Source: Opisthorchis felineus (lineage: Eukaryota > Platyhelminthes > Trematoda > Opisthorchiida > Opisthorchiidae). Taken from it: a DNA stretch of 64,000 nucleotides. The DNA is taken from contig SJOL01002760.1 of assembly GCA_004794785.1 (NCBI GenBank), positions 190,843 through 254,842 of the forward strand, in the 5' to 3' direction. Shown here piece by piece: positions 1 to 11,300 of this stretch. The notes below the pieces were generated by a model. It made no database searches. It saw only the letters and a list, made by a program, of their open reading frames with translations, and had not been told where the DNA came from. Within the stretch, counting starts at the first letter, position 1. Every line of letters starts with the position of its first letter. The position numbers were made by a program, and so were the translations under genes.

Positions 1-265
1 ACTATTGGACAGGAAGGTTAAACTCTCATTTGCATGTTGTTTTTAAAAACGGAATATCCATCTTCTTCTCGAACGCGTCTTCTTGAACTCTTCTGGATAT
101 TCATTGACTATCGCACAATTGCAAGCAAAAACTGTAAAGTAGTTCCACAAATTCCGTAATAAATCCCACCTTCCATTAGATCAAGGCGAAGTTACGAGAA
201 CACACATACTACTCGCATGCGTCATCAGTAGTACCCACCGTTACACTGGTAATTCCCAACTTTTT
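1..265. repeat. Dispersed repeat, copy 1 (runs off the window start)
   Basis: This stretch aligns by eye with 57,695-57,960 in the same orientation. Shared landmarks are a 'ggacaggaa/cgacaggaa' start, a 'ttttta(a)aa' block, 'ttcattgact/ttcgttgact', 'agttccacaa..cccgta' and 'catcagtagta.cc..cgttac'. The copies differ by many substitutions and small gaps, so this is an old dispersed family. No coding frame is conserved between them. The true left end is probably outside the window. The family is not recognised. Confidence 0.7.
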
Positions 266-2760
266 GTGAACGATTTCCCGATTACTGCATCCGGCTAAAG
301 CGTCCAGGAAACTACTCGATTACCGCGTAATATGCATATCACTGGGTAGCATAATTCGCTCAAGCAACAACAATTCAAACACCACGCAGGTCATAGACAA
401 AATCCAAGACGTTTTGAGAAATCGCAGAGTGCTCGGCAAATTCCGGGGCTTCGTGCGATTACATGGACCTGTGAATAGGGTGAGTCTCTTGGTTCGCAAT
501 GATAAACATTTCTACTTACAATTGTTTAACTGTGAAAAATGCACTTTTAGAAGATATCAGCTGCGAATAATTGTATGATGCTTTGGGGCTCATTTTGAAC
601 TCAACCATCTATTACGCCAAAAATTGAGTAGCTTCTTAGGCATTCTTGTGAGAAGAATTTAAATGAATGGTTTCATTTGTTTCCCATATCCGTTTTTCTG
701 AATAAAATACCCATTGCAAATTCATGTGGGTATGCTGAAGCACATAATCCAACTACGAGTTCTCTGTGATGTATGTGAATTGTTTTTGTCATACTCGCTA
801 CATGCGAGGTACAAACGTGAAGCGGCGATCTACGAAGCCACTAGTTGACACCAGTATCCTGCCTCCTCCATGCTCATCTTGATTTTCTTTGGATCCCCTC
901 GTTTAGTTTGATTTCATTTCAGGGGGTCCATGTCATACAGTGACATTTTCGATGAACTGTATTCCATTAGAGTTCTTCCACTAAACCAAATAGACTGAAA
1001 TATATCTGACAGGAAAATGGATGATGGCGTTAAGGCACATTTTAATCGTCGCTTATACTGGAACTGTAATTGCCCTTGAAATTTTAGTCCTTTCTGATGG
1101 CGAGGCATCACTTTACCCCTGACTGTTTCACTAGTGAGTTAAGAAGCGTTTCCCCGGGGTAATATAGAAGCTGGCCAAAACTAGGATCTCATTCCATTTT
1201 CTTGTTTTATGGTGGCCTAAAGAACATTAGTATCCCTTTTCTAAAGGCATCAGGAACAGCAAAATGGTACACTATACAACCGAGGACAAAGCTGGTTTAT
1301 ACTCACTTGTCTTCAAGCAAACCTTGACCTGTTTTACGTCCAACTAACGCATTACTGTCATTTCTGAACCAAACAGTTAGGCAGTATGTAATGGTTAGAA
1401 ATATTGAATTCAAAAGCGTATTCGGACCATACAATAGTTGAGCATGCAACTGAGATCGGGCCATGATCCCTGTGGGGAAGGTGAATACCAATACGACTAT
1501 TACTACCATATCAGTACAAAGATGATACAAAAATGCTGCAGATATCTACGAAATCAAAAATTGTTTCGGTTATTCCGCCGTTCTTTTAATTTCAGCCATT
1601 TGATTTCAGTGTCGTTCATGCTGTTAGTTTCTATCCAGATTGTCTGACTGACTGAGTGTTGGAGGTGAGTTAGCACGGGTGTCTTCGGTAGGTTTGATAG
1701 GTCCTCCTTCGTGTTCTTTTTGTTCTCCTATCTGTTATAAGACTTTGTTGGAGTAAACTAGCTTGGTCGAAAGTCAGTGATGCCCGTTGTTCTCGTCCGT
1801 TTTTGCTTCCGTTAATACCAGTGTAATTTGAAACTGAGTTTACTTCCTCAGTGCGAAGAACTCGAACTAGTCTGGCCAACCATAGAACGCTGCTTTTCAC
1901 TGAGCTTATTCTTTCTCTACATCGACTACCTGGATTCTGGATAAAAGATCTGATTGGATAAGGTATTCGGAAGCCATTGACGTTGGAACAGCGTATTTGA
2001 CATGACCAACTCCCTATTCATTCAAACAGGATGTAAGCGGTGCATGCCAGTCGATGCATCAAATGGTAATACAGCTAAACCCATCCTAGTACACTGAGTC
2101 TGCGTATATGAAAAGATCAGAAAAATGCCACCTCCGTGAAATTTCATCTCATTTCAACCCGACTACTGTCAAAGATTGTTCATTACCTCAGGCGTATTCT
2201 GTGGAATAGGATGGTAATATTTTGTCCTGAAACCCAATATCGTCACGTTTTCTCATATGATGACTTTTCTTCATTTTTTCGGAGTCTCGCAAATGCCGTC
2301 GCTCCAACAGTATTTTCATTTTTGCATGCTCTGTACAACACACTGTTGAGTAGTGAATAACGATGTCATCAGATTTCCATTTTTGGTATCACACACATTC
2401 AAATCAGGTCTCCTTTCCACGAGTTACACTTCTCAATAATTTTCAATTTTTGCCACTCCCTAATTCTCCTTCATATTATTATCGTTTATTTTTGGAGAGC
2501 GTGTTCACAGACATAAAAGGTAAATGCAAGCGATGAATGTGAAAGGGACACAGGGGAATATGAGATAAAAGAGAGAAACGTCTCGAAGTCATGCCACCAA
2601 CAGTTCCAGTCAGATATGATCAATGTAAGAATTATGGTATGGAAACACACCGAATAAAAGGGCAAACAATGCTGAATGCTCTTTAAGGCGCGGTAAGCGC
2701 TACCACAGTCAAGACTCGCACATCAGGCACAAATTGTCCGTCAAACTGGGTCTGATGTGA
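266..2760. other. No gene recognised
   Basis: Only short open frames occur here (all under 80 codons), with no recognisable domain and no conserved splice context. The stretch lies downstream (3' side) of the minus-strand R2-like element. Its right edge may contain the element's 3' untranslated region, but I cannot place that end: I see no poly(A) tract or target-site duplication. Confidence 0.5.
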
Positions 2761-2783
2761 GATTCAATGGCAAGGATGTGCAC

Positions 2784-3137
2784 TCAACTCAAATTACCAC
2801 GCATAAAAGTGTCGTAAGTACGCAGGGAGCCCACAATTGTGAGCAAACACAAGTCACTGACTGTGAACTTAGGAAGGGCCAGTCCAATAGCAACCTTGGC
2901 GGATTGAGGAAGGCGGATCCCTCGATAAGAGATTATCATTGGCTGGTGGACCAAAAAGTCGACATCAAAATCGATTGCACATAGGGCTGAGATTATGGCG
3001 AGGGGATATTCATCAGCACCACAATTCTGCTTCTTCTCGTTCCACACAGTCACTACGCGCCCATCCAAGACTATGCTCACGTCCATAACAGTTGCCCGAC
3101 GCTCCCGAACAGCGATTAGGTCAGGCTTGATGAACAC
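2784..3137 (-). pseudogene. R2-like restriction-like endonuclease
   Basis: The frame reads KPDLIAVRERRATVMDVSI near its start, the PD...(D/E)-x-(K) arrangement of the R2 endonuclease that cuts the target before priming. It ends with a region rich in L and Y (SLRTYDTFMRG) and a TGA at 2,784-2,786. The order after the knuckle is as expected. It lies out of frame with the RT core. Confidence 0.78.
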
Positions 3138-3153
3138 GTCGAAGTAGGTGTTC

Positions 3154-3837
3154 TCAACTCCTCGAAGACGAGGTTGAGTCTCTCAGGCGACGGAGACGCT
3201 TTGCGAGTTCCCTTGCAACCCGAGTATGACGAGCACATCTGGCATCATGCGTGATCCAGCGGGACCGCAAAATATGCACCAAACTCTCCGGTTGGCCACA
3301 GTTTCCACGACATAAGATCATCTGGCCACCATGACCATGCCGAGCGCTTCTAACTCTGGTCCCGAGCAGGCTGCATCGGAGCTGGATACCGCGGATAAAT
3401 ATCCGAGGAAACACTCGTTCCGGAATTGCAAGTCATCGATTCGAAAGGGGTGAAGCGACCAACTCTCGTAAACCGCGACCGTCAACGCTGTTGTGCAGAC
3501 CATCACCACAAGCAGTCACCAGCTCTTCCTTCTTGTTAACGCGTGCACCATGGACTCGGATTGGAAGGCTGAGATCCCGAACAATCTTGCCAAATGCGGA
3601 ATCGTTGACCACATTGCGTAGTACTCGGCACTGAGTATAAAGGAGCTTTACCATACGCGCTCTACGCCGCATCGGGATTGTTGCACTCGGACTTGAGATA
3701 CCAAGTCCCCCATATTGTTTACCGGCGTGGATGTAGCTGGTCGGGGTGTCCCTCGGTAGACGTAGCCAGCTACGGATAGATTGCCTGATGTAGTTGTCCA
3801 ACCTTTTGAGCGTGTTTCGGTGGACTTGGCCGAGCAC
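3154..3837 (-). pseudogene. R2-like thumb region and Cys/His knuckle, two frames
   Basis: The segment 3,837-3,433 carries the post-RT region (LDNYIRQSIRSWLRLP, then YGGLGISSPSATIP), typical of R2/R4 proteins. The segment 3,414-3,154 carries CRGNCGQPESLVHI...H..RCARHTRVA, matching the C-x3-C...H...C/H knuckle between RT and endonuclease. In the usual CCHC pattern a Cys would stand near the Arg-Ser-Arg position, so the zinc site may be damaged. The two parts are in different frames. Confidence 0.82.
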
Positions 3838-3914
3838 GAGCGAATATGTCAGCCTCGCTATCAGGTGGTTCCTCGTGATCTACATTCTTTGATGCGGCTT
3901 CAACGGGGCACGCG

Positions 3915-4577
3915 TCACCTCGTTGAGCATTTGGAGCAGATGCTGTCGGTGGTTGAAGGCCCCTTCTCCTTGAATGTAAAGAAAATGCCCAAATATGTTA
4001 CGGTGTCTGGCGGACCCAGAGGAGTGAAGAGGTCCTCAGCGAAGCCAAATGGTTCGAATGAGACCGCTGTCGCCCGATGATTCCTGTCCCCACAAACCAT
4101 CATCACTTTCGTCTTTCGAGCGTTTATCTTCACACCAGCTCTTCCCAACTTGACCGCAACAGCTTCAAGCTTCTCTTCAAAGCGAGTCTGACTTCCGGCA
4201 CACACCACCCAGTCGTCAGCAAAGGCAAAACCATCAACTAGGTTGTCATGGGACTGATATCCTGGTTGCGGCATCGACAATCCAAGAACCTCATCCATTA
4301 CCATGATGAACAATAATGTGGAGAGTGGATCTCCTTGCCTCACACGTCTGTGGTAGTGAACCTCGGAATTGGGCGAAACTGCTACAGCATTCTCATAGGA
4401 CTGTGCGATGTATCTAACTAGAGGTGACGGTGCTCCAGACGCCTTGGCAGATCTGACGATTGTATCATGCGAAACCGAATCAAACGCTTTCGAGATATCA
4501 ACAAACGCCAAGCTGAGGTTAGAAGCAGTCGCTGAAGAGTGACGAAGCAGGGCATGTAACAGCGATGTAGCTTCCAA
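3915..4577 (-). pseudogene. R2-like reverse transcriptase core
   Basis: This is the longest intact piece (220 codons) and carries the catalytic palm motifs in order: DISKAFDSVSH (motif A Asp), RQGDPLS (motif B), FADDWVVCAG (motif C Asp-Asp) and GVKINARKTKVM (motif D region). Catalytic residues are intact in this fragment. Its upstream and downstream neighbours are in other frames, so the polymerase would not be made as one chain. Confidence 0.93.
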
Positions 4578-4586
4578 ACAACCTTC

Positions 4587-5389
4587 TCAATGTAGAAATG
4601 CAAACTGGAGTGAGGGAAGTTGCAATCTACGACTCCAGCCATCAGCAAGCACCTTATGAAAGCATCGGACAAGAATGGGTGACAGGGAGATCGGTCTCGG
4701 TTGACCCGGTGAAGTCGGATTTGGGACCTTCGGAACTAGCGTAATACGGGCACGACACGGATGTGGGGGACAACCTCCAGATAATGAGATTAAATTGAAA
4801 TACGCAGCGAGTGCGTTGGCATTGAACCGGCGGAGCATCCTGGGTGTGAGTTTGTCCAGGCGTTGGGACGAATTGCCCAATAAACGGATCGTACGGCCGA
4901 CTTCCTCTCCGGTAACTGGCTCGATCAAGCTCCAATCGGATGGTACTACTACGCGACTTGGCCGGCTATTCACGCGTTTTGGAGCTGAGAGCAGCTGTTT
5001 CCAATACTGCTCGGCATCCAAAGGTAGACCGCAGTTACCTTCGTATAGATCCTTCCATGACCCATCGAGCACAGAAGACGCTGCATCTTTCCGTCTTGGT
5101 GATATAGGGTCTGGATGACGGCGTAGTTGGCTAGGCGGATCTGCTTTCGGTTGACCGGCATTCGATGGGCTAACTGACGACGGCGTCGGGATTCAGTTTC
5201 CAGACGTGGGGAAATGTCCTGGAGGTGTGAAGGTCCAGAATCGACAGGACTGGCTCCGGTGTCATGATGCCAGAATGCAAATTTAGGCAAATGGCAGGAA
5301 GTCAACATTAGCAAGCGGAATGTCAGCATGGGATTCCAAGGGTGACACGGCGCAATCCACGGTTTGTTTAAACCAGACGCTATAGTCAT
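4587..5389 (-). pseudogene. R2-like linker and first reverse transcriptase motifs, two frames
   Basis: From 5,389 to about 5,080 a basic linker is readable (RLANYAVIQTLYHQDGK), which in R2 leads into the RT. The frame changes near 5,080 and continues as SWKDLYEGN..., ending with the N-terminal RT block RITLVPKVPNP...GQPRPISLSP (motifs 1-2 region). Two frames covering one continuous protein order indicate indel damage, not two genes. Confidence 0.82.
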
Positions 5390-6041
5390 CAGCTTCTGAC
5401 GAGTAGGCCGCTATTTGACCGATAGTTTTGTCAGGGCCACCAGATGATGATTCGTCCTGTTGTGCTTGCCAGTTAAGCACCCGTAACCTGGTTTTGATGA
5501 TGATAGCCGATCGACCAGTAAAATACTGCTCCAATCTCGCGAACAGCGCGGTTTGCGTGCCACAAGACGGATATAAATTGTTAGTCAGGCGCATGAGCGA
5601 TTGTGACTCTTGTTGGGACCAACGGGCTCTGGAATACTTCACTCGGCCAATCTTTTGTGCATTATGCTGGGTGGGGAGTGTGTGCCGGCGATGTTGATTC
5701 AGGCCAATGTTCGTCGGATAAAGCCGGGAACAATCAGCGCAGGCCAGTTGGGCGACCATGTTCGTACCAACACTTTCATTGTTATGAACTCGATGGTGGG
5801 CTACCAAGCCAGCTTTCGATTTGCAGCACTTGCCACATTCCTCACCCGTGAGCCCTACGAGTCTCTCCTGTGTACTGGTTGGAACTGGTGCGGAGGCGAC
5901 AGATGATTCGTAGTGTACATTGTCGAAAGCAACCAGCACATTGAAAGCAAACGGGGTGGTTAGCCCTGTCTGGAGTTGCTGAACTCTTAGCTCAGCCAGA
6001 CTGACGTCCGGGCTCCCGAGTCGGCACCACGAGGAAGTGGT
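5283..6041 (-). pseudogene. R2-like ORF N-terminus: two zinc fingers and a Myb domain
   Basis: The frame is open from just after a TGA at 6,042-6,044 down to 5,283. Two C2H2-type fingers are visible (CGKC...HHRVH and CADC...HRRH). They are followed by a basic Myb-like stretch with a conserved Trp and the end motif GRSAIIIKTRLRVLNW. In R2 proteins these modules bind the target DNA. No single initiator codon stands out; reading may begin upstream of the first Met. The frame is then lost and coding continues in another frame at 5,389-5,080. Confidence 0.85.
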
Positions 6042-6044
6042 TCA

Positions 6045-7178
6045 GCTCGCCGACCAATTCTCCTCCACTAACGAAGCGACTGGTTTAGGCCAGTATCCAC
6101 AAAGTTTCAGTAAATAGGTATACCACACCGTCATGCTTTGGAAGATCTGATATTCAGTGACGACAAATTGACGGTCAATTTTGACTCATTTGTTATTGAC
6201 GTGGAGTGACTAGTTTGGGAGTGGGTCGTGAAAAAAGGATTCCTTCCTGGCAAGTGTACATCGTTTAATTCTGTTGAGGTATTGGTCCGATGTGAGGACA
6301 CTTGGCAGTCATGTACTTCATTTCCCCAGACAATATCAGTGATATATAGTGCGTCTTTTCGGCTTAGATATTATCGAAAACAACTCTTCGGAATACCCGG
6401 TGTTATGCAGTGTTCACGATAAAATGAAAAATTCAGAAACTAGCACCTTCATTTGTACTGCTCGGATGAGGGAGCCGTGTTTAGTATTCTGAGTGTTTGA
6501 ATCCTAGGCTAGTCTGAAAGTATACAGATGAACTCATTCACAAACGTTTGACACGTATTAAGAGACACGTATGTAGCTAGAAAGCTAAGAATGCGGTCAC
6601 ATATTGATGGTAAAATACAAAAGCGGAATGTTGGTACCATTGAGTAAGAACGTTTTTTCGGAAAACAGATAAGTATTGGCAAACGATAACGTTCCGAAAT
6701 TTCACGTTTCAAAATAACACCTAGTTTGTGCCTTGTTTGAACGGGTTAGAATAAAATTTGATCACCCTTCGTAGGCAATGTGGAATTTCGTGTTTTCCCC
6801 GCTCACCACGTCAGAAGTGACAGTTGAACGCCTTTACAGAGGCGTTTATCCCGAAAATTAAATGTTATCTAAAACGGTCAAAGAAATTGAACAAACTAGG
6901 CAGATTCTTGAGTTTCACTTCAGACATGCAAAAATGTATTTTTTCAGAGTAATCACAATGATCGGAGTCCTCGTTACTTGCAGGATACACTCGTGTTCTT
7001 GTCTGAAGCTCTGAGTTATATCCTGACCACCTTAATTGTCATACTGCAAACTCCTCCGGATTAGAATGGACTGTGATTTTAAACACACTGCATTTTTGGT
7101 GGCAAAAACAACCCAACCTACATTCTCCGCAATTTTCTGACAAGCACTTGGAAAACGGTGAACTTTGCTGATTTTCAG
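6045..7178. other. No gene recognised; upstream of peptidase-like P1
   Basis: The left end may hold the R2-like element's 5' untranslated region. The remainder should contain the first (DTG-bearing) exon if P1 is a complete gene, but I found no matching exon on the plus strand. Confidence 0.4.
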
Positions 7179-7414
7179 GGGCATTTACGAAGTGAAAAAC
7201 GCAACAAAATTTATCCACCTGAATTTACTGAGCATAATATACGCCTTTCTTTGCATCAGTTTTGTCCAATAATTTTGTCGAAATGTGTCGATAGAGTATT
7301 AGGTCTTGCCTCTTCCGGAATGGGTACTTTCTGGGACCAAGGTGGATGCCGCCATTCACCCAGTAAATTCGCTCTTCCGCTCACAGTAGAATACACCGAT
7401 CATTCTAACGCTCC
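7179..7414 (+). pseudogene. Peptidase-like P1, exon with DRVLGLA segment (family A1)
   Basis: An acceptor ending ttgctgattttcag precedes the exon and a GTAAGC donor follows at 7,415. The exon enters in phase 0 and leaves with two bases (phase 2), as does the matching exon of P2. Its core DRVLGLASSGMGTFWDQGG aligns without gaps to DGSLGLAPSGLDTFWDQGG of P2, and the nucleotide match continues through 'cttccgctcacagtagaata'. In pepsin-like enzymes this is the conserved (F)DGILGLA strand after the flap. The usual Gly is Arg here. I call it a pseudogene or divergent homologue because no DTG exon is found upstream and the second site is altered. Confidence 0.72.
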
Positions 7415-7898
7415 GTAAGCTTGCCAACGAACTGACATTTTCCAAGAAGAACTTTGGCGGGAAGTGTGGTGCGGTACGTTACACCAGATGAAGCTGTCCC
7501 AGGCAATTCGAACTTATGGGAATTGTCAGTAGTTTGGGGAGATTTTGAAAATTCAACTGAGAATTTGTCCTATGGTTGAATCCAATCTATACTAAAAAGT
7601 CAAGTAGCGCTGTTATCGTTTGTGTATTTTCCAGGAGGGAGTGGGTTGGATTCAAATGTCGGCGTCAGGGGGCTGAGGAACAGGATTAGTGCTTTAGGGA
7701 ATTCTGGTTGGCATCTTTAATGCGTTGGTCAATTAGTTTAACAGGTGAGTTCAATTTCCGGGATATAATTTATCTTGCGATTGGTGTTCATGCCGCTTGT
7801 TCCACTGTTGGTAAAGACGCCACCGAAAGGAACGGGCGATTTATTGGTCTCAAGCATTGACACTCTGCCTGAGGGCATGAACACGAGGACGGGCACCA
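7415..7898. other. Probable intron of P1
   Basis: This lies between two plus-strand exons that align to consecutive parts of pepsin-like proteins. A middle exon (the counterpart of P2 14,344-14,459) would be expected here. A stretch near 7,480-7,560 is open and contains two Trp codons, but I cannot align it convincingly. Confidence 0.4.
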
Positions 7899-8087
7899 AT
7901 GCCGGATATTCCAACCCAAAGGAGATGGTGGGAAGATTTCCCAGTTGACCAAATTAAAGCATTGACTGGAACTCTTGTTATCCGCGGCTGTCCGCTATAT
8001 TCTACAAAGTTATTTAAAGTTATCCACAATAAACTGGAGAGATGTAGCATACCTGATTACTTGCCGTACGTCAGTCTGGAGTTATAA
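7899..8087 (+). pseudogene. Peptidase-like P1, second active-site region, Asp lost
   Basis: The frame reads IKALTGTLVIRGCPLYS, then a KLFKVIHNKL helix and YLPYVSLEL, ending at a TAA. Aligned to family A1, TGT...G.P matches (D)TGTSLI.GP, with the catalytic Asp replaced by Leu and a one-residue length change. The following helix and the LP..-L strand match P2 (PEMYSGIISLI, then ALPRYAALTV). Several short nucleotide blocks also match the P2 exon. The premature TAA and missing Asp make a working protease unlikely. Exon borders here are uncertain. Confidence 0.5.
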
Positions 8088-8156
8088 TTTAAATGAGTAG
8101 TGTGCGCAATGTTTGTCCCTTGGTTTGATTTGAGATATCGAGAAATTTGGAGATAT

Positions 8157-8396
8157 TTAATAAACCCTACCATAGAGAAAAACAGTTAGGTGAATTACAG
8201 TCGGGTCGCCCAGCAACGCAAACTCATTTAAAAAGGAGTATTTATCGCTCATCGTCAAATCAGCGTCCACGTACAAAATGGGCCATTTGGCATACTTGAA
8301 GTGTCTGACTTGCTGATCAATAAGTGTGAAGTACCTACTTTCACTCATGATTTTATAGCCTGGGGGGAGAATTGCGTCCCACAAGCAACGTTTCAC
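8157..8396 (-). other. Unassigned exon-like open frame
   Basis: On the minus strand a strong acceptor (attctccccccag, exon starting near 8,361) opens a frame that runs to about 8,166, where a GTAGGG could be a donor. It contains PILYVDADLTMSDKYS and GDPTVIHLTVFLYG. Two readings compete. One is a thioredoxin/PDI-like strand (VDAD...KY...PT). The other is a family A1 second-site region, since P-x4-LTV-x3-G-x-V matches the P2 exon at 13.7 kb without gaps. Neither is strong enough to name it. Confidence 0.3.
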
Positions 8397-8399
8397 CGG

Positions 8400-11300
8400 C
8401 GTTCTTTGACAGAGCCGGAACGTTCATCATGAACCACATTAATATCAATATGTTCCATGGGCAACAGCTGAGTTACTGGCCGCTGATTAAGTGGCTGTTA
8501 GACTATTCGCCGAACTTGTCAGACGGCTTTCAGGCTACATCACCACAAACTCTATGCTCGTGTGTGGCGCGGAGTGGCGCGTCTAGTTAACATGAGAATA
8601 AGGCAGGCTATCTACCAAACGCTTCAAACTAACGATTGGGACTCATGGTCGACTGATTAAATCACTTATAGAATGGCTTTGCCCAAAAAGCATATTACCT
8701 CCACTCCCAGGTTTGGTCTATAGATATAGTATCTAGTAAACAACGTCTTGGAATAATTAAGACCTTGAACGGGGTTGCCACTCACTGTTGGTGATCTAGC
8801 TTTTTTACTCGGCCCACACAAGAGTTCGCCTATAATGTGAGCATATTTCACAGATAACTAAAGTACTTCGGATGTTAGAGCAGGATCATCTTGCGTCCTT
8901 CCTGAAAATTAAGCTGTACTGAGTAGGAAACAATGGCAATTTAGTTTCACGTGGTTGAACACTGGTAACTGAAAAATTGTGAATTTCACTATCAGCTCTC
9001 AATTCTGAAGATATATGCTACCTAGTCGGCAGAAATCCGCGCAGCACTCTCCCTCACGACCATTACGCCTAATATTTGGTGTTGTTTTTCGAACCCGCGG
9101 TATAGGCTGAGAAGAAAAAAGTTTTTCGGGAAGATATGTATTCAGGGTTGTCCGAATGATTTAGTATTCTGGCATTCAAAAGTGGCCAGGTGATGTTTGG
9201 ATCTAATTTCCTATGTAGTAACCTAGAGGTTCACGTGCTCACTCAAAGGCATCTCTCAAGCGTAAGAGACTTAGACCTATAGGGTTTCTCCTGAATAAGT
9301 GAAGGTTTGGAAACATGTGTTTTATAATTAAAAAAACGGTCGTTTTTCTGCAGTCTTGTATCGATATTATTTAACTAGGCTTATCAAATCACCAAAACTC
9401 ATCAGTCCATAATTCCTCCTATCGTTTAGTTTAGTGTACTTTCTGAATTCACAAAATGACACAGTTCACTGCAGCTGTGTACAGATGTTTCAGTTTTACA
9501 CCACACGCATTTTTGTCACCAAAGCTTGGATGAGGTTCTTGGTTCTTCAGTTATTTACATTTTTTCGGATGAGTTTTCTACTCACGGCGCGTACCTTGAC
9601 ATGCAACGGAAACTGATGCCTACTACATTCAGCTCCACGCACTGGATCGTGATAAATAGAACGTCCAGATCCCCTTGATATTGTCAACCGGGTGCCCGTC
9701 CCCACTTATTGGACATCTGTATGTAAAAGATATCCACGCCAAACTACTAGTGTATTACTGAATGCTCAGCACTGCACTGATCACTGGTAGTCTTTCATCG
9801 TTGTTATTCATTGAACCGATCCCAAATGGGCACCATACGTTCTTTCAGGCTTGCGAGCCTTTGCCTAACAGAAAGAAGCAGTCGCTCCAAGGTGGAAGTT
9901 TGACCAGGTCCGAGAGCTGAACTTGTTTTTTTCTCTTTTTGCGGTATAAGGAATTGCAGTGATGATGTTGCCCTTGACAGCGGAGTTGATCTTGTTTGGT
10001 AGATTCATCACTCTGTGGTTAATGAGATTTGCAGCTGGAAATCCGAAACCACGATTACTTTGGCTTTCTTGTTTTGTTTTAATGCAGTAGATGTTATTAG
10101 CAGAACCGGTCTCTTTTGGCTTTTCTTGATTATTAAGTAGGATTTCATTAAGTACCGCTAGATGTGCGTGCAGCCCTTGCGTCCTTTTTCCTCAAGAGAC
10201 TTCCGCAATTCCGATCTATTTCCTCCACCCTTATCCTCACATTCAAGGTTCTAGGTCACAGAAAACGAGTCTTCCCTGTGATCACTGTACGCATCATGTG
10301 CAGGGACGTAAAGGTTTTCCACTGTTGCGCTTGAAAATATGCGTTTTTTGGGTACTCCTCGTCGAGGTTCTGGCTTCAGTGTCTGACCGAATGGAATGAA
10401 CCGGAGGCCCAGTAAGTCAGATGTGAACGCCTGATACTGCGCACAACAGATGTCTCCTGAGCACCCCCGGATCCTTGGTGCTCAAAAGTATTTCCAGGTG
10501 CGCAGAAGTTAGGACTAGTATCTTATAATCCCTCTTTATTTTTGGAAAACATTATTGCTGACTTCAAGAAATTTGAGAAACGCGCTGCCTGGAAGGAAAC
10601 ACTGCTGTTCTCACACACTTGCACAAGCAAGCTACACGGCTGATGAAAACTAACGCGAGTAAACTTGTCTGCGGTGTTTATCACATTGGTCTGGACTCAC
10701 TAGAATAATTGCTCCACGACAGGAGGAGACGTACGGTGTGAACGTGGATTCCACAAATCCCGCAACCAGCTAAAACCATGTATACAGTCCCTTTAGTTTA
10801 TAATCGCGTTGCAATACACTAACGGCTAACAAGGTTACCCAGTATCAAAGGAACTTTTGTTGTAGTTTTGCGGCATACGTCCCCACTTGGCCGGGTTCTT
10901 CTTTTCACTTCTACTAGACTTTGTGGAGGAAGATGATTCACTCTAAGGTACGACTTTCTTCGTAAAATGCAGTACATAGTGCTAAAAACCGCGATTCCTC
11001 TAGCTACCAAATCACGTTAACGCGTCAGCTTTTGACGTTAGTACACAACTCTCCCGTTCCATTTACAAATCACGATGTGATGTCTTATCTTATGATTGTG
11101 ATTTTGCATCTTCTTGTTTGATCCCTATTGTGTTCAGTTTCCAAAAGACGTGCAAATTGTTTGGTCTCATTCTAGTAGGACTGTCCTGCTACTCAGTTGA
11201 TAATAAACAACTATGTTTAAAGGCGAAGACTGGATGCTGATCAGGTAGCAGTTGGACTACTTTCCGAGCTCGTCTAACAAACGTTTCTTCGCGAATCGAA

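Larger units (their letters stand above)
2784..6041 (-). mobile_element. R2-clade non-LTR retrotransposon, near full length, decayed
   Basis: Reading the minus strand from 6,041 down to 2,784, the domains follow R2 order: two C2H2 zinc fingers, a Myb-like DNA-binding domain, reverse transcriptase, a Cys/His knuckle and a restriction-like endonuclease. R2 elements make one protein of roughly 1,000-1,200 residues that nicks its target and primes reverse transcription there. The 3.26-kb span matches one such ORF. Here the ORF is split over several frames with in-frame stops, so the copy is dead. R2 normally sits in the 28S rRNA gene, but I see no rDNA in either flank. That points to relaxed target choice, a divergent R2-like lineage, or a copy moved by rearrangement. 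Confidence 0.88.

Noticed and set aside
2640..2700. CTCTTTAAGGCG near the 3' side of the R2-like element, reminiscent of the 28S target
   Set aside because: It is on the wrong side for the element's orientation and the following rDNA bases do not match.
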